Assembly (NCBI GenBank): GCA_012064415.1
Contig: SSNU01000187.1
Span: 232,830-296,829, forward strand
DNA length: 64,000 bases
From: Gyrodactylus bullatarudis
Lineage: Eukaryota; Platyhelminthes; Monogenea; Gyrodactylidea; Gyrodactylidae
Direction of reading: 5' to 3'
Both the position numbers and the translations under genes were made by a program. This document shows positions 33,146 through 45,102 of the stretch, in pieces; the stretch's first letter is position 1; the number at the start of each line of letters is the position of its first letter. A model generated the notes under the pieces. The model saw only the letters and a program-made list of their open reading frames with translations, did no database searches and was not told the origin of the DNA.

Positions 33146-36100
33146 TATTCATACTTTTCACCTCATTGATTATTTTACTTATTGTACATATATGTATTAA
33201 TTTATTTTTCATATTTCTACTCGAAAGTAGCTTCATTATTATTATTCAATGAAATTATCTCATTATACATTTATTTCGTTTAATACAAATTGATTCATCA
33301 TTCTTCAATTTCGTTGAAAATTTATTAGTTTCTAAATTTCATAATATGCCAAGAATATTTTCAGATTAGCTTCACAAAGCATTTTTGATAAATAATTTCT
33401 TTCGTATTGACTTATAGACTGCCACAGCTGTTTTATCCAAGAGCATTCTATAAGTTTTTCTTCATTCTGGGTTGTCTGAAAATATTATCAACTAAAATGT
33501 ATCTGGTTTATAATTACTGATATATGCTGACTAAAATTATGACATATCAAAATTTTAATTAAAGCAATTTTAATAACAGAATTAGCAGTCTAATTTTAGT
33601 TGAATTCTACGTCCAATCAGTTTTATTGATTTGACATTAATCTCTGAGGAATAATTTTTCCCTTTTCATCATGGATGATGTAGTTTGATGAGTGGAAATA
33701 AAAAAAATGATCATCAATGATATCGGAAATTCGCCTTTATTGTGGGAAATTGAAGAATCACGACGAGGAATGACATAAAATTTACAAGTTTAATTTTAAC
33801 TTTTTCCATTTTTTAAAAATTTGAGTTAATAATTTTTGTTCATTTCAAGGCGTGAGAGGAATCAAATGTTATTTATCCGTATCACCAATGGACATTCACC
33901 TAAAATTGTCGTGGAGATTTTATGAAACACATCAATAAGTGAAAGTCTACTTTCTATTTTTCGAGGATTTTTACTACATGGAAATTGATGAGTTAAGAAT
34001 TAGGATGAACCAAGATCAGTTCAAAATTACGGTTTTTTTAAAGTATCATTTTTCTTGTCTAATTATGAATCATTGGGGATTCTGAAAAATAACATCTGAT
34101 TCCGTTCACACCTTAAAATCAACAAAAATTTTAAGATGAAAAAAAGTGAAATCGAGCCAGCTCGAAATAAGAAAAATTTTTCTAGTGTTTTCTTATGAAT
34201 CGGTTGCCAAAAAATCTTCAGGAAATGTTGATATCTTGATGAAAAAATGAAATTCATCGACAATGACTCTAATAATTTTCCTCAGATTGAATTTTTATCG
34301 GGAATTTCAAAAGTATTTTTTTTTTAATATCAACTCATTTCATTTCTATAGATTTGGCTCAATTATTCATGAAGCAATGTCTGATTTCTCAATTCTACTT
34401 GAAAAAAGAAAATTGAATAAGTATATCAGTCGTCACCATATTAAAATAAATAATTATAAAGTTTGCTGAGCAAATTTTATTCTCATTCGGTTCAAATAAT
34501 GGTTGTAGAATCTACAATGTAGATTTTTTCTATTCAAATTATGCCTTATTACAGAACAGAAATTCCATATCGATGATCAATATTGATAAAACAAAACTGG
34601 ACAAAATCCTTTATTCTATAGAAAAACAAGAATAATTTCAAGTTAAATGAAAGAATATTGTTTGTAATTGACAGGAAACTTTTGTGATTGCTTCCTGGCC
34701 AATATGGTTATAAAAAATCACTGTCATATTACTCATTGAATACCGAATTGAAGGGCTAAATTGAGTTCATTTCTAGGCGACCAAATGAAAATAATCAAAA
34801 TTGCATTCTAGTTTGATAAACTAATGGAAAAATTTCTAAAATTAATTTAAGATGAATAAAAACTCAAATAATATTTTAGATCACAGAGACAGTTGTAGAA
34901 CATCTAACGTCTATAGATATGCGACGAAAATCTTTATCAACATATAACCTTAATCAAATCCTTTATACAGGAAAAAAGGGTCATACATGAGCACAAATAT
35001 CTGTTATTCTTTCAACTTGAATCCAGAATGATGCCAAATTTAGAATGCTACAGCCATCAAAAAGCCATCATTTAAGAAATTTACATCAGATCTAAAACAT
35101 TTTCTTTCATATTTCTGAATAACTCTTCAATTAATATTATGTATATTAAGAAAATGAAGGAAATATTAAAAATTAGTGAATTTATTGTAATAAACTGAAG
35201 ATAATTTTTCTCTTTCAAATGAATACAGTCACTTTATATGGGATCAATGATGAAATGCTAAACACTGGGGTCAATTGTCTCTTTCGGTAAAATAAAATCA
35301 TTTTTTTGTATTTCTGATCAGAATTCTCTCTGTTTCATAATACGAAATTCACATGTCTTTAATTTTTGTATTATAATTTCTGATTTATATAATGATTTTT
35401 AAATCTATGTACAATAATTTTTTCTTTATTGTTGGAATCTTTGGAAAGAATATCGGGACAGGGAGGGAGGGGTCAACTACAGAGATGCCTCATTTATGAC
35501 AAAAGAACCAGAATGGTTTCTTCTCTTATTTACAATGTACAATTCTTTTATGTATTACCCGTTTTAGTGAGTATTATTATGGGGATCAGATCAACGGGAG
35601 GAAATGTTATTATGTTGGCCCATGTCTACTTTGAGAAACTGGCCTTCGTTGTCGTTAATTTTTTGTTTTGTATGACATTTAGGGATTTTCCTTCTGATCA
35701 CATGCCAAAGAAATTTGCTTTCCCTCTGATGAAAAGAAAGAATCAAATTAAAAAGTTTTCGATCACAAGTCATGTAGAAAAAACAAAGCTGAAAAATTGA
35801 AATTTTTTAGCATTATTAAATTTGAGCAAGAATCACATATTATAGACATAAATCTCTCATAAGGACTTGTTCATAGGTTGCCCACTCTTACCAGTTGAAG
35901 AAAAAAATTCTGAAAAATAATTTTTCTAATAAAAAATATGGTCATTTTTCAAATTCAATTTGGCGCCAAAATCCCATTTTTCGAACTTTGGATCGAAAAT
36001 TTTTATTGATGTGAAAGTTGGAGGTTGATCAAAAGAGGTTTTTCAGGATCAAGATTAAACAAGAAAATCAATTCAACTGAATCTTATCTGATGAATAACC

Positions 36101-37690
36101 TGATTACCGTTTGAGAGCTGAATTTCGATTTTTTAAAATCCTTTTCTCTGCTTGAAAAATCAATGAAATGTCGATGAGTCAAAATTCTTCAAAAATCGTG
36201 GATCTGTTAAAAAATTAAACGCAATATTCAGCTTTCTTGTGTCATTTTCTTGTCTTTCTTCTCTTAACCTCTATATATTTTTCAACTTGTGCGAAATTTA
36301 ATATTTTTCTCAAATGAAGAAGTATTGGAGCGAAATATGGTGGGAGGATTTTAAAATACTTGAAGATTAACTTTATCATTTTGATCAGGTATTTAAGATG
36401 AGCAATACCAATATAATATTTAGCAAATATCTGATAATCTACTAAAATTCAGCAATTAAGATCTATTTCGTTCATACTTTATAGAAATTTTTGCCTTTTT
36501 TCGTAACAACGCATAGATTCATTTCGTTATGGAATCCAAATTTTTCCTCGCTCTACGGAGTAAAATATCAGTTTTTTTTGTTTTTAATCTTCATTTCAAC
36601 TAGCTTCACAAACTAAGACTAATTTTCAGAAATATTCGAAGATGTTCAGATGATGATCGTCTCATCTCACTGAAAAAGGATGCTGTGAAAAAGGTTTATT
36701 TTATATACTTATTACGTATAATGTTATGAGATTCGTACAAAGTAATTGCGCACTTGAAAATCTACTTCGATCATGAAAAGTTTATCCATCAGGTTATAAC
36801 TTACATTGTATAATTATACTTTAGTAAACGTTCAGATAACGGGATAAATTAAAAGAAAACTTGATAAAAATGGCAAATTTCTTGACAGCTGTTTACAATT
36901 ACTTATCAGGTTTAAGCCTGTCAATTAATTCAGGATGTAGATGTAACGAAATAAATTCATCCTCATAAAAATTTCATCTCGAATCTGATAAGTCAATCGA
37001 AATGTATTATTCTTCATTGTATATTTCAATGAATAGTATTCATTGAATACTGTATCTCTCTTTTGCAAATAATATCGCATATCCAGAGATTTATCATGAA
37101 TCATGATATATAATTATATAGCTTTGAGAAATTACTTTTCTCAATTGCTGCAAAAAGAAAAAAATATTTCTTGGTCGCTAAAAAAATCAATATAATTTTT
37201 CTGACGTAGAATGTTACAGTTTCTTTGTCTAATTTAAATAAAACTTGTTTAGGATTTTTATAGCATGAAAATTCAAAATCCATGGAAATGGTGAATCTGT
37301 CGAATTCTGATCTTGAAAATCTTCCTTTGACAACACTTCTACTTTCAATCAATAAAAATTCTTGGTTCAAAGTTCGAAAAAATGGGATTTTTGTAAAAAT
37401 TGTAAACTCTCATCTTCATATCAACTAGCTTCAGTTAGGGAACTTGTAAGGCAGTTTTGTAACACACGATAGTATTCGTGGCAACATATCGAACACAGCA
37501 TATCATAAAAGGTTGAAAAACTATTACGATATAATTTTTAATATGCCACGAATTATATTAATTTTGTGATATGTTTACGTTGTAACATAGCATTTTATAT
37601 ATTTATGTTATTTTGAAATTTAAAATCAGAAAATTTCCGACTCTAAGATTAAAGTATTTCAAGCATAGATTTTAGAATGGATAACACAGG
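33146..37690. other. Gene-poor region with decayed foldback repeats
   Basis: No host gene is assigned. About 33790-34265 is a foldback (cgtgagaggaatcaaatgtt mirrored near 34090-34110). About 35870-36340 and 37320-37432 hold parts of the foldback family found around the Penelope-like element (aggtttttcaggatcaagat). At 35456-35575 there is a GC-richer open segment followed by gtgagt. In one frame it gives NYRDASFMTKEPEWFLLLFT, which looks membrane-like. It could be an exon of an unknown gene, but no partner exon was found. Confidence 0.45.
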
Positions 37691-39995
37691 GGGTCATGAA
37701 AAATTCAAAATTGCGGTAAAAAGTAAAATAAAACTGATTCTAGTGTAAAATTTTGCGCTGATCCCGAATCTGTGCTCAGATCTGTAAAATTCACTATAAT
37801 TTCTAAGACAATTGGAAAAAACGATATTTCCCAAAATCCCAAATTTTTAAAATCAATTTTCGCAAAAATCGTAAATGTTATTGTATTAATTGTTTCGCAA
37901 TTAGATAAGAAATTAAATTCTGCGTCGATTGATATGACTTTTGTAAGGGTGGAGTTTTATCAGGAATTGGCAAAATTATGCAATATTCCTTACTCAACAG
38001 CTTATCGATGGGTTAAGAGTGGTCGTGATTATAATCTTCCAAGAGGAGGAAGAAATAATAATAAAAAATCGCTAGAAAAAGTTCAAAGCATTGTAAACTT
38101 CGTGGAAAATAATCCAAGAGTGACATTGAAAGACTGCTGTGATCATTATCAAAGAGTTTTCAACCAATCAATAGCTGTATCAACAACTCAAAACTGGTTG
38201 AATGGACAATGTTTATCTTTAAAGAACTTACAGCATGTTCCTATGAACGTAAATTCAGAAGAAAATAAAGATAAACGACATGAATACTTAACAATATACA
38301 AGGAAGATCAAAAATAGGTGAAAAGTGTCAAATTACGAATACGAATTCGAAAGGGAAAAATTTACATTGTATTGGAGTAATTTCATCCCAGAGATTGGTT
38401 AACTTCCAAATAAAAAGAGGCAGTTTCACTAAAGAAATTTTTCGTGAATATCTTATTCAGTTAAAAGAACTATGTCAAAATGATGGCCTGTATCCTTGCA
38501 CACTTATCATCGATAATGCACCCTGTCATTCAGCATGTGAGGAAGGGATTCAAGATGATAATTTCAAAATTCTCAGGCTGGCCCCGTATTCTTATCTGAT
38601 AAATCCTATAAAAAGGTTGGAGCGTATTTAAGAGTAAAGTTAAGAAAATTTTGGATGCCAGAAGGGAAGAAATTATTGAATATTCGAAAAATGGAGGGGA
38701 CATTCCTAAGACTGAATTCAACATGCGTATCTTAGAAGTAGCAGCTCAAAATGCTATAAGAGAAATATCACCATACTCAATTGCTGAATGCACGAGGCAT
38801 ATTTGAAAAAGATTTACTTGAATAAAATCTCTCATTTTGAATGAAAAAAAAATTTTTTTGAATTGGATTTTCTCTTAATTATTACATATAATCAAAGTCC
38901 GAGATACCATTAATTATACATGTGAATATACTATTTGTACTTAACCTTCATACAATAACATTATGTCTTTTGTACATAATTGTATACTCTCACTTTGATA
39001 CGAAAGTTTTTTCTTTTTGATTGAAGAAATCTCTCATTTTCGTCTGTAAAAGGTATAGAGTCCAGATATTGTGAAATTAATTTAGAAAATTGTATTTCTG
39101 ACTATTGCTGGTCAATAAAAATACAGTAATAATACTTGGAAATAGAATATCTTTTATTATTCCTCGATGTTGATTAGTACTTTGTGCCTGAGAAAGGATG
39201 AACTTTAGTCAGTAATAAATCGTGCAAATAACAGTCTTATAAGACACCCAGCCCCTCATTTTGAAGGTCTTTTAATATTAAAGAAGATGAACTTGGTCAT
39301 TTGGATTTATCGCCAATTCCTGGAAAGTTAGGTGAGTTTTTGATTGCCTTAAATGAAAAAACTTTAGAATTAGAAATGTATTTTTGTAATTTTTCTTGCA
39401 ATACAAATAAGTTAAAGGAATAGTTTTTAACAAGTGTTTAGTTAGTTTATCTCAGAAAGCAAGGAACTTTTTCTACTAGATTTTGAAGCAAGCTTTGCTT
39501 ATAATGGGAGCTTAAAACGTAAAAACAGAAAAACTCTGTCTAAAAACAGATTTCAACCAATGGCAGATTCGGAAAGTTCACAAAATTTTGATCCTGATAG
39601 CCTTTTAAAATTTTTAAAAATCTTTTCGGAAAGTCTATTTGTTCTCTAAAACATGGTGAAAATTCAACAAAAAAAACCCAAAAATTCGCACATTACCTTT
39701 ATTTGGCGTTAATTTCCGAAAGCTGATAAAACTCCACCCTTACAAAGGTCATATCAATCGACACAGAATTTAATTTCTTATCTAATTGCGAAACAATTAA
39801 TACAATAAAATTTACGGTTTTTGCGAAAATTGATTTTAAAAATTTGGGATTTTGGGAAATATCGTTTTTTCCAATTGTCTTAGAAATTATAGTGAATTTT
39901 ACAGATCTGAGCACAGATTCGGGATCAGCGCAAAATTTTACACTAGAATCAGTTTTATTTTACTTTTTACCGCAATTTTGAATTTTTCATGACCC
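37691..39995 (+). mobile_element. Tc1/mariner-like transposon with 273-bp terminal inverted repeats
   Basis: The left repeat (37691-37963) starts GGGTCATGAAAAATTCAAAA. The right repeat (39723-39995) is its reverse complement with only a few changes, both 273 bp long. Between them lies a transposase relic on the plus strand with the same motifs as the 4.1-kb element. The outer ends are not sharply defined, and I see no clear TA duplication. The left repeat runs into the transposase frame: the N-terminal region up to EFYQ is encoded within the repeat and is therefore also present, in mirror image, at the right end. A relic of the same terminal sequence lies at about 57870-57930. Confidence 0.8.
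37772..38800 (+). pseudogene. Tc1-like transposase, broken
   Basis: The first part (to 38317) has a helix-turn-helix DNA-binding region with IPYSTAYRWVKSGRDYNLPR and a second one with TLKDCCDHYQRVFNQSIAVS. A stop and deletion follow at about 38315, which remove the segment carrying the first catalytic Asp. The next part (38340-38631) has NSKGKNLHC, LIIDNAPCHSACEEG and APYSYLINPI, and then a frameshift before the Glu region. The tail resumes as EIIEYSKNGGDIPKTEFNMR near 38670-38730. The catalytic D-D-E triad is thus broken in two places. Confidence 0.75.
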
Positions 39996-40158
39996 TCTCA
40001 TAATAGGCTTATATATTGTACATGACCAAATATGTTGAGTTAATTATTAAAGTTCCCTAGTTTTCGAAAAAGAGCAGTGCTCTAATTTTGGGTATGATTT
40101 ATAGTGAAGAATTAATGATTGAATGCTTTCATCTTATTAGTTGAAATATATTGTACAC

Positions 40159-40904
40159 CTAGTAAATATGAAGATGGGAATATATGGTTTTTACAAAATT
40201 CCTAATTTTTTCATCAAGAAATCGAAATTGATCAAGATTTTTTGGAATCTAGATTATGAGGCCCTCTTTCACGATACGGAGAAAAAAATTTAGAAAAAAT
40301 CAATTTTGTAGGAAAACACGGCAAATTTGAAATTTTTCAAGTAGCGCCAAATTCCCATTTTTTTTGAACTTTGAGTTGAAAATTTTTGTTGATTTCAATG
40401 TGAGAGAGTGATCAAAAGTTGATTTTTAGGATCACAATTAGTCAAAGAAATCAAATATGCTGAATCTGGTTTTGAAAATCACCCCATAATCGTGTCAAAA
40501 TTGAATTTTGATTCTTTGATCATTTTCCCTACTTGAAAGTCGATGAAATTTGATATTTCAAGATCCCTGAAAAATGACGAATTTATCAAAATTTTTATTA
40601 TGATCTTCGGTTTTTTTGTCTTATTGTGATCCTAAAAATCAACTTTTGATCACACTCTCACATTGAAATCAACAAAAATTTTCATCTCAAAGTTCCAAAA
40701 AAATGGGAATTTGGCGCTACTTGAAAAATTTCAAATTTGCCGTGTTTTCCTACAAAATTGATTTTTTCTAAATTTTTTTCTCCGTATCGTGAAAGAGGGC
40801 CTCATAATCTAGATTCCAAAAAATCTTGATCAATTTCGATTTCTCGATGAAAAAATCGAAAGAATTTTGTAAAAATCATAAATTCCCATCTTCATATTAA
40901 CTAG
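40159..40904. repeat. Complete foldback element, 746 bp
   Basis: The two ends, CTAGTAAATATGAAGATGGG and its mirror ending TTCATATTAACTAG, enclose nearly perfect arms. For example gatcacaattagtcaaagaa on the left is mirrored by the segment ending gtcttattgtgatc on the right. This is the best-preserved member of the family also found at 15845 and 30683. No coding capacity. Confidence 0.85.
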
Positions 40905-41926
40905 CTTTATATCGTAAAACATTTTTCAATATTATTTTATTCTGAGTAAAAATAGTATTTCAGAGTAAATTCTTGCAAAATTCAAATCCTGTGTCATCAA
41001 AACTTTTAGTTTTTTGTCAATTTTTTTCACCATTTAACTGTTATAGGGCATATTTTACAAAATAAGGCTATCAGCTTACACGATGAAATACTGCCAGCTA
41101 AGGAATCTAGTTACCCATTCATCAAAAATTTTACTAGTTGAAGAATACTATACTCTGAGACTTAATTCAGTAAAAAATAGCACATAAAAGTACTGGGACA
41201 ACAATTAAGTGCAGAAATAGTACCAGCGATATTTATGTTGGGATAAGATGGGCTGATTTTTTCTTCAGATTATTGCAACTCAGTCAGTCTATTATCTAGA
41301 AAAAAATAGACCGAATAGTACTTTTTTTGAGGCCCTATATATTACATATTTGATTAGAAACACACCAATCTATCATTCATCTATGCATACTTTAATGGTC
41401 TACTAAATCAAATAAAATCAAATTGACAAAAGCATTTGAGCGATGCACCCTATAAATCTTATTCGAATGCATCATAATATACTTATCCTCAGAGATATTG
41501 ACATTAAAGTTAATCTTTGTTTATCTCTAAAGTAAATTATAAAAAAATATATTTTATGTAGTTTATTCATTGAATACTAATTTGAATCATTATATAGAAA
41601 TGATTGATATCATCTACCTAATTTGGTACAGTTGAAATTATTTACTGAATAAATCTCATTTAAGCAGTTTTTTGATTCATCTCTTCCATTGAGCGAATAG
41701 TTAAAAGTTAAAGAAGATTGATTTTTAAGGAATCATTTCTGATTTTGGACCAACGTTATGACATACAGTGGTCTCATATGATAAGGCCCATACCCATTTA
41801 GAGATTATTATTATTTGGAAATTAGTTTAATATTCTGGATGTCTAAGTCACATTTTTTGAGACCAAGGCGTTTTCCTAAATTTGAAAATTTCACATTGTA
41901 TTAGAAGTAGGTTATTCTATCTAAAG

Positions 41927-42628
41927 CTAGTTGAGATGAAGATGAGAATTTACTATTTTTACAAAAAACTCAAAATTTTTCTCCAGGCTCACAGAAAAAA
42001 ATAAATTTTTGAATTCTGAAACAGAATGAACTAATAAGATGTGGATATTCGAAAAAATTCAATCTGACCAAAATTAGGCCAACTTTTGGATTTCAATAAT
42101 GTACCAAATTTCCACTTTTTCAAGTTTTGAACCGAAATTTTTTTATCAATTTCGACGATTCGAAGCTGTTAAGTGATGATATTTGGGATCAAGATTTCGA
42201 ATTTAGCCATAGAGATGGCAAAGATCTTACTACTTCCGAGAAAAACTTGAACTTCCAGATTTTGGATAATTTGCCTTCGTGATAATCGAAAAATTCAAAT
42301 GGTTCGATTTTCTACAGTAATGACGAACTTTAGTGAATTTCTACAGGTGAATTCGAATTCTTTGTCTAAAGTTGATCCCAAATATCAATACATAACAGCT
42401 AAAAATTTTGGGTTCAAAAGTTGAAAAGGTGGAAATTTGGTGCATTTTCGTAATTCGAAAAACGGCCTAATTTTGGTCAGATTAAATATTTTCGGATTTT
42501 TTTTTGAATATCAGCAACTTATTAGCTCTCTCCATATAGACTTCAAAAAATTTTTTTTTTCTGTGAATCTGTAGAAAAATATCGAGTTTTTTGTAAAAAT
42601 AGTAAATTCTCATCTTCATGTCAATTAG
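41927..42628. repeat. Foldback element, second subfamily
   Basis: The ends CTAGTTGAGATGAAGATGAG and mirror ...CATGTCAATTAG resemble the first subfamily, but the interior differs. The arms pair through aaaattaggccaacttttgg and gcctaattttggtcagatt, and a central segment contains cttcgtgataatcgaaaaat. Confidence 0.8.
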
Positions 42629-42922
42629 GTTTATGATAAGACTTTAGAATAAATCGTTACAATGACTTTCAAATTGATGAAATCTCTCAACCTTGAACAA
42701 AAAATCGTTAAACATAATTATTAATCATCAAAGATAAAAATGAAAAGAAGAGTATACGTTAGACTAGAATAAAAATTTCTAAAATTACTGTCTGAAGTCG
42801 TGATTAAACTAATCTTTAATTACTTAGAAATAATTCCACCTTTATAATATAAAATATAAGCGTAGGGAAAAAATGAATTTAATTACTTATTTGAATACTT
42901 CATAACTTCTGTTGCATATTTG

Positions 42923-43408
42923 AGAAAATCATGAATCCCTTCAAAAACTTGAGACATTTTTGAAATTTTTTCTGACTTTCAAGCAATAGAGCGAACTTTA
43001 TTTAATACATTACAACTTTCTTTCAAAAATTATTCAACCTCGACTCAGAGCCCTTTTTGCATGACTTTGGACCATATCTTTCGAGTCTGTGTAGATCAAT
43101 AAATTTTTGATAAGGAAAATGCACATTTTAAGTAAAAAAAGGGTTTGTGGTGAGCACTGATTTTTTAAAGTTGAAATTTCCCCAAAAATCTGTTTAAGCT
43201 ACTTTCCAACAAAATCCATCCACAGACTCGAAAGATATTCCAGATTTTATGGTCCAAAGTCATGATGCAAAAAGGGCCTGAGTCGAGGTTGAATAATTTT
43301 TGAATGAAAAATAAAGTTGTAATTTATTAAATGAAGTTTGCTCTATTCCTTGAGAGTCAAAAGAAAATTTCATAAATTTCTCAAGTTTTTGAAGGAATTC
43401 ATGATTTC
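42923..43408. repeat. Foldback element of a separate family, 486 bp
   Basis: Left arm GAAAATCATGAATCCCTTCA through gactttggaccatatctttc; right arm mirrors it through ggtccaaagtcatgatgcaa to GAATTCATGATTTC. The termini do not share the CTAGTT start of the neighbouring foldbacks. Confidence 0.7.
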
Positions 43409-43721
43409 CGACATCACCACTAAATACAAGTGATATTTTACTTAAAATGATAAAAATTAGATTTTAATTGGTTTTGCAGCTTATAATAAACGATTAATAA
43501 TAAATTAAGTTATTAATTATGGGAAGAAAATTCATTAACTTGTTCATTTTATCGCAAAAGTATAAAAATTAAAACAAAATTTAATCACAACTATACTATA
43601 CGTTAATTTTAATTCCTGTTTAGAGCACCAATCTTCTTCGAAAAACTAGCGATATCCGATAATGAACTCAACATTTGGTAATGTTCAAAACTTAAGCATT
43701 TTATTCAAGCTTAAAATAAAG

Positions 43722-44449
43722 CTAGTTGACATGAAGATGAGAATTTACTTTTATCACAAAAAACTCAATATTTTTCTCAAGAAAGTCAGGAAAAAAATTA
43801 TTTTTCGAACTCCATGATAAAATGAGCCAGTAAGTTGTGGAAATTGAAAAAAAATTTCTGAAAAAATTCAATCTGACCAAAATTTGGCTGTTTTTCGAAT
43901 TTTGAAAATGCCCTGAATTTCCACTTTTTCAGCTTCTGAGCTAAAATTTTTTAACGATTTCAAATATTTGAACCAGTTGAATGCAGATATCTGAGATTAG
44001 TATTAGACAAAGAATTCGAATTGGGCCGTGGAGTAAGATAGGATCCTACTGTTTTCAAGAAAAAGTAAAACTCTTAAATTTTGGATCATTCCCCATCGTG
44101 ATAATCGATAAATGCAAATTTTTTCGATTTGCCACAATAATGACGAATTTCTGTGAATTTCTGCAGCCCAATTCGAATTCTTTGTCTAATACTAATCTCA
44201 GATATCTGCATTTAACTGGTTCAAATATTTGAAATCGTTAAAAAATTTGAGCTCAAAAGCTGAAAAAGTGGAAATTCAGGGCATTTTCAAAATTCAAAAA
44301 ACAGCCAAATTTTGGTCAGATTGAATTTTTTCAGAAATTTTTTTTCAATTTCCACAACTTACTGGCTCATTTTATCACGGAGTTCGAAAAATAAATTTTT
44401 TCCTGACTTTCCTGAGAAAAATATTGATTCTCATCTTCATATCAATTAC
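43722..44449. repeat. Foldback element, second subfamily, 728 bp
   Basis: The ends are CTAGTTGACATGAAGATGAG and a mirror finishing TTCATATCAATTA. The arms pair closely through atctgagattagtattagac and its mirror ctaatactaatctcagatat. It is most similar to 41927-42628 and to the relic at 3690-4030. Confidence 0.8.
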
Positions 44450-44913
44450 TAAGACTCGAAAATTTTCTGAGAACTAATTTCAAAATTTAATTGGACTGAA
44501 ATCTAATTCGTAATCCCCTAATGCTTGAGCCTTATAGATTCAAGTCCATCTATATTATAGATTCTATAAGAATTAGATAATATTTAATAGATACAGTTCT
44601 GCTAGTTAAATAAATCCTCAAGAAAAAAAAAAGAATTTAAATTTAATCGAGTTAAAAATGTTTTTCCACTTGATAAACGAGCCAAATTTATCTCCTCAAT
44701 TATTTTTTTGTTTAATCAATATCAAATACGTAGTATTATAAATAGGAATCTCTTAAAACTGTAGTGTATTGATATTTTCCATGTACATAACTAAATGGTA
44801 TTGGGATGTAGTTATTCCCAAACTGTATTTTCCTGAAATATCTCATGAGTAGTTAATTGAATCGAATGCATATTTTATTTGTAAATATAACTGTGATATT
44901 AATAAATACTTAC

Positions 44914-45102
44914 CAGATATGCACGATCCAAGAGTAAATACGCGAGAAAATTAGCAAAGCACGCTATAACCAGAACGTTATGACTGAATATGTGATAGCC
45001 AACACCAGGATTTTCTTTAAAGTCAGTGTAAAGGGCATTACAATGATGTGGCAACCAGAGAATACCGAACAACGCAACTATTGTCACTAACATTCTGATT
45101 GC
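44914..45102 (-). CDS. Exon of a probable class A G-protein-coupled receptor (TM6 to TM7)
   Basis: A 63-codon minus-strand exon runs from an AG acceptor (ccatag) to a gtaagt donor, phase 0 at both ends. It reads AIRMLVTIVALFGILWLPHH, a polar loop (TDFKENPGVGYHIFSHN), and VLVIACFANFLAYLLLD. The WLPHH motif fits the CWxP region of TM6 in peptide receptors, where galanin-type receptors have WLPHH. The second hydrophobic stretch fits TM7 before NPxxY, which would start in the next exon, not found here. TM1-TM5 are not in this exon. The receptor type cannot be assigned. A possible TM5 exon lies at about 47148-47380. Confidence 0.5.

Larger units (their letters stand above)
39996..44913. other. Gene-free region dominated by palindromic repeats
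   Basis: Four foldbacks (40159-40904, 41927-42628, 42923-43408 and 43722-44449) take up more than half of this region. The spacers between them are AT-rich with no coding signal. No tRNA or other RNA gene was seen. Confidence 0.55.

Noticed and set aside
35456..35580. Possible exon of a membrane protein
   Set aside because: One frame looks protein-like and is followed by gtgagt, but it is isolated and matches no family I know, so it is mentioned only in the region note.
35725..35745. CTGATGAAAAGAAAG as a hammerhead core
   Set aside because: The spacer between CTGATGA and GAAA is only 3 nt, with no palindromic stem III and no stem I partner.
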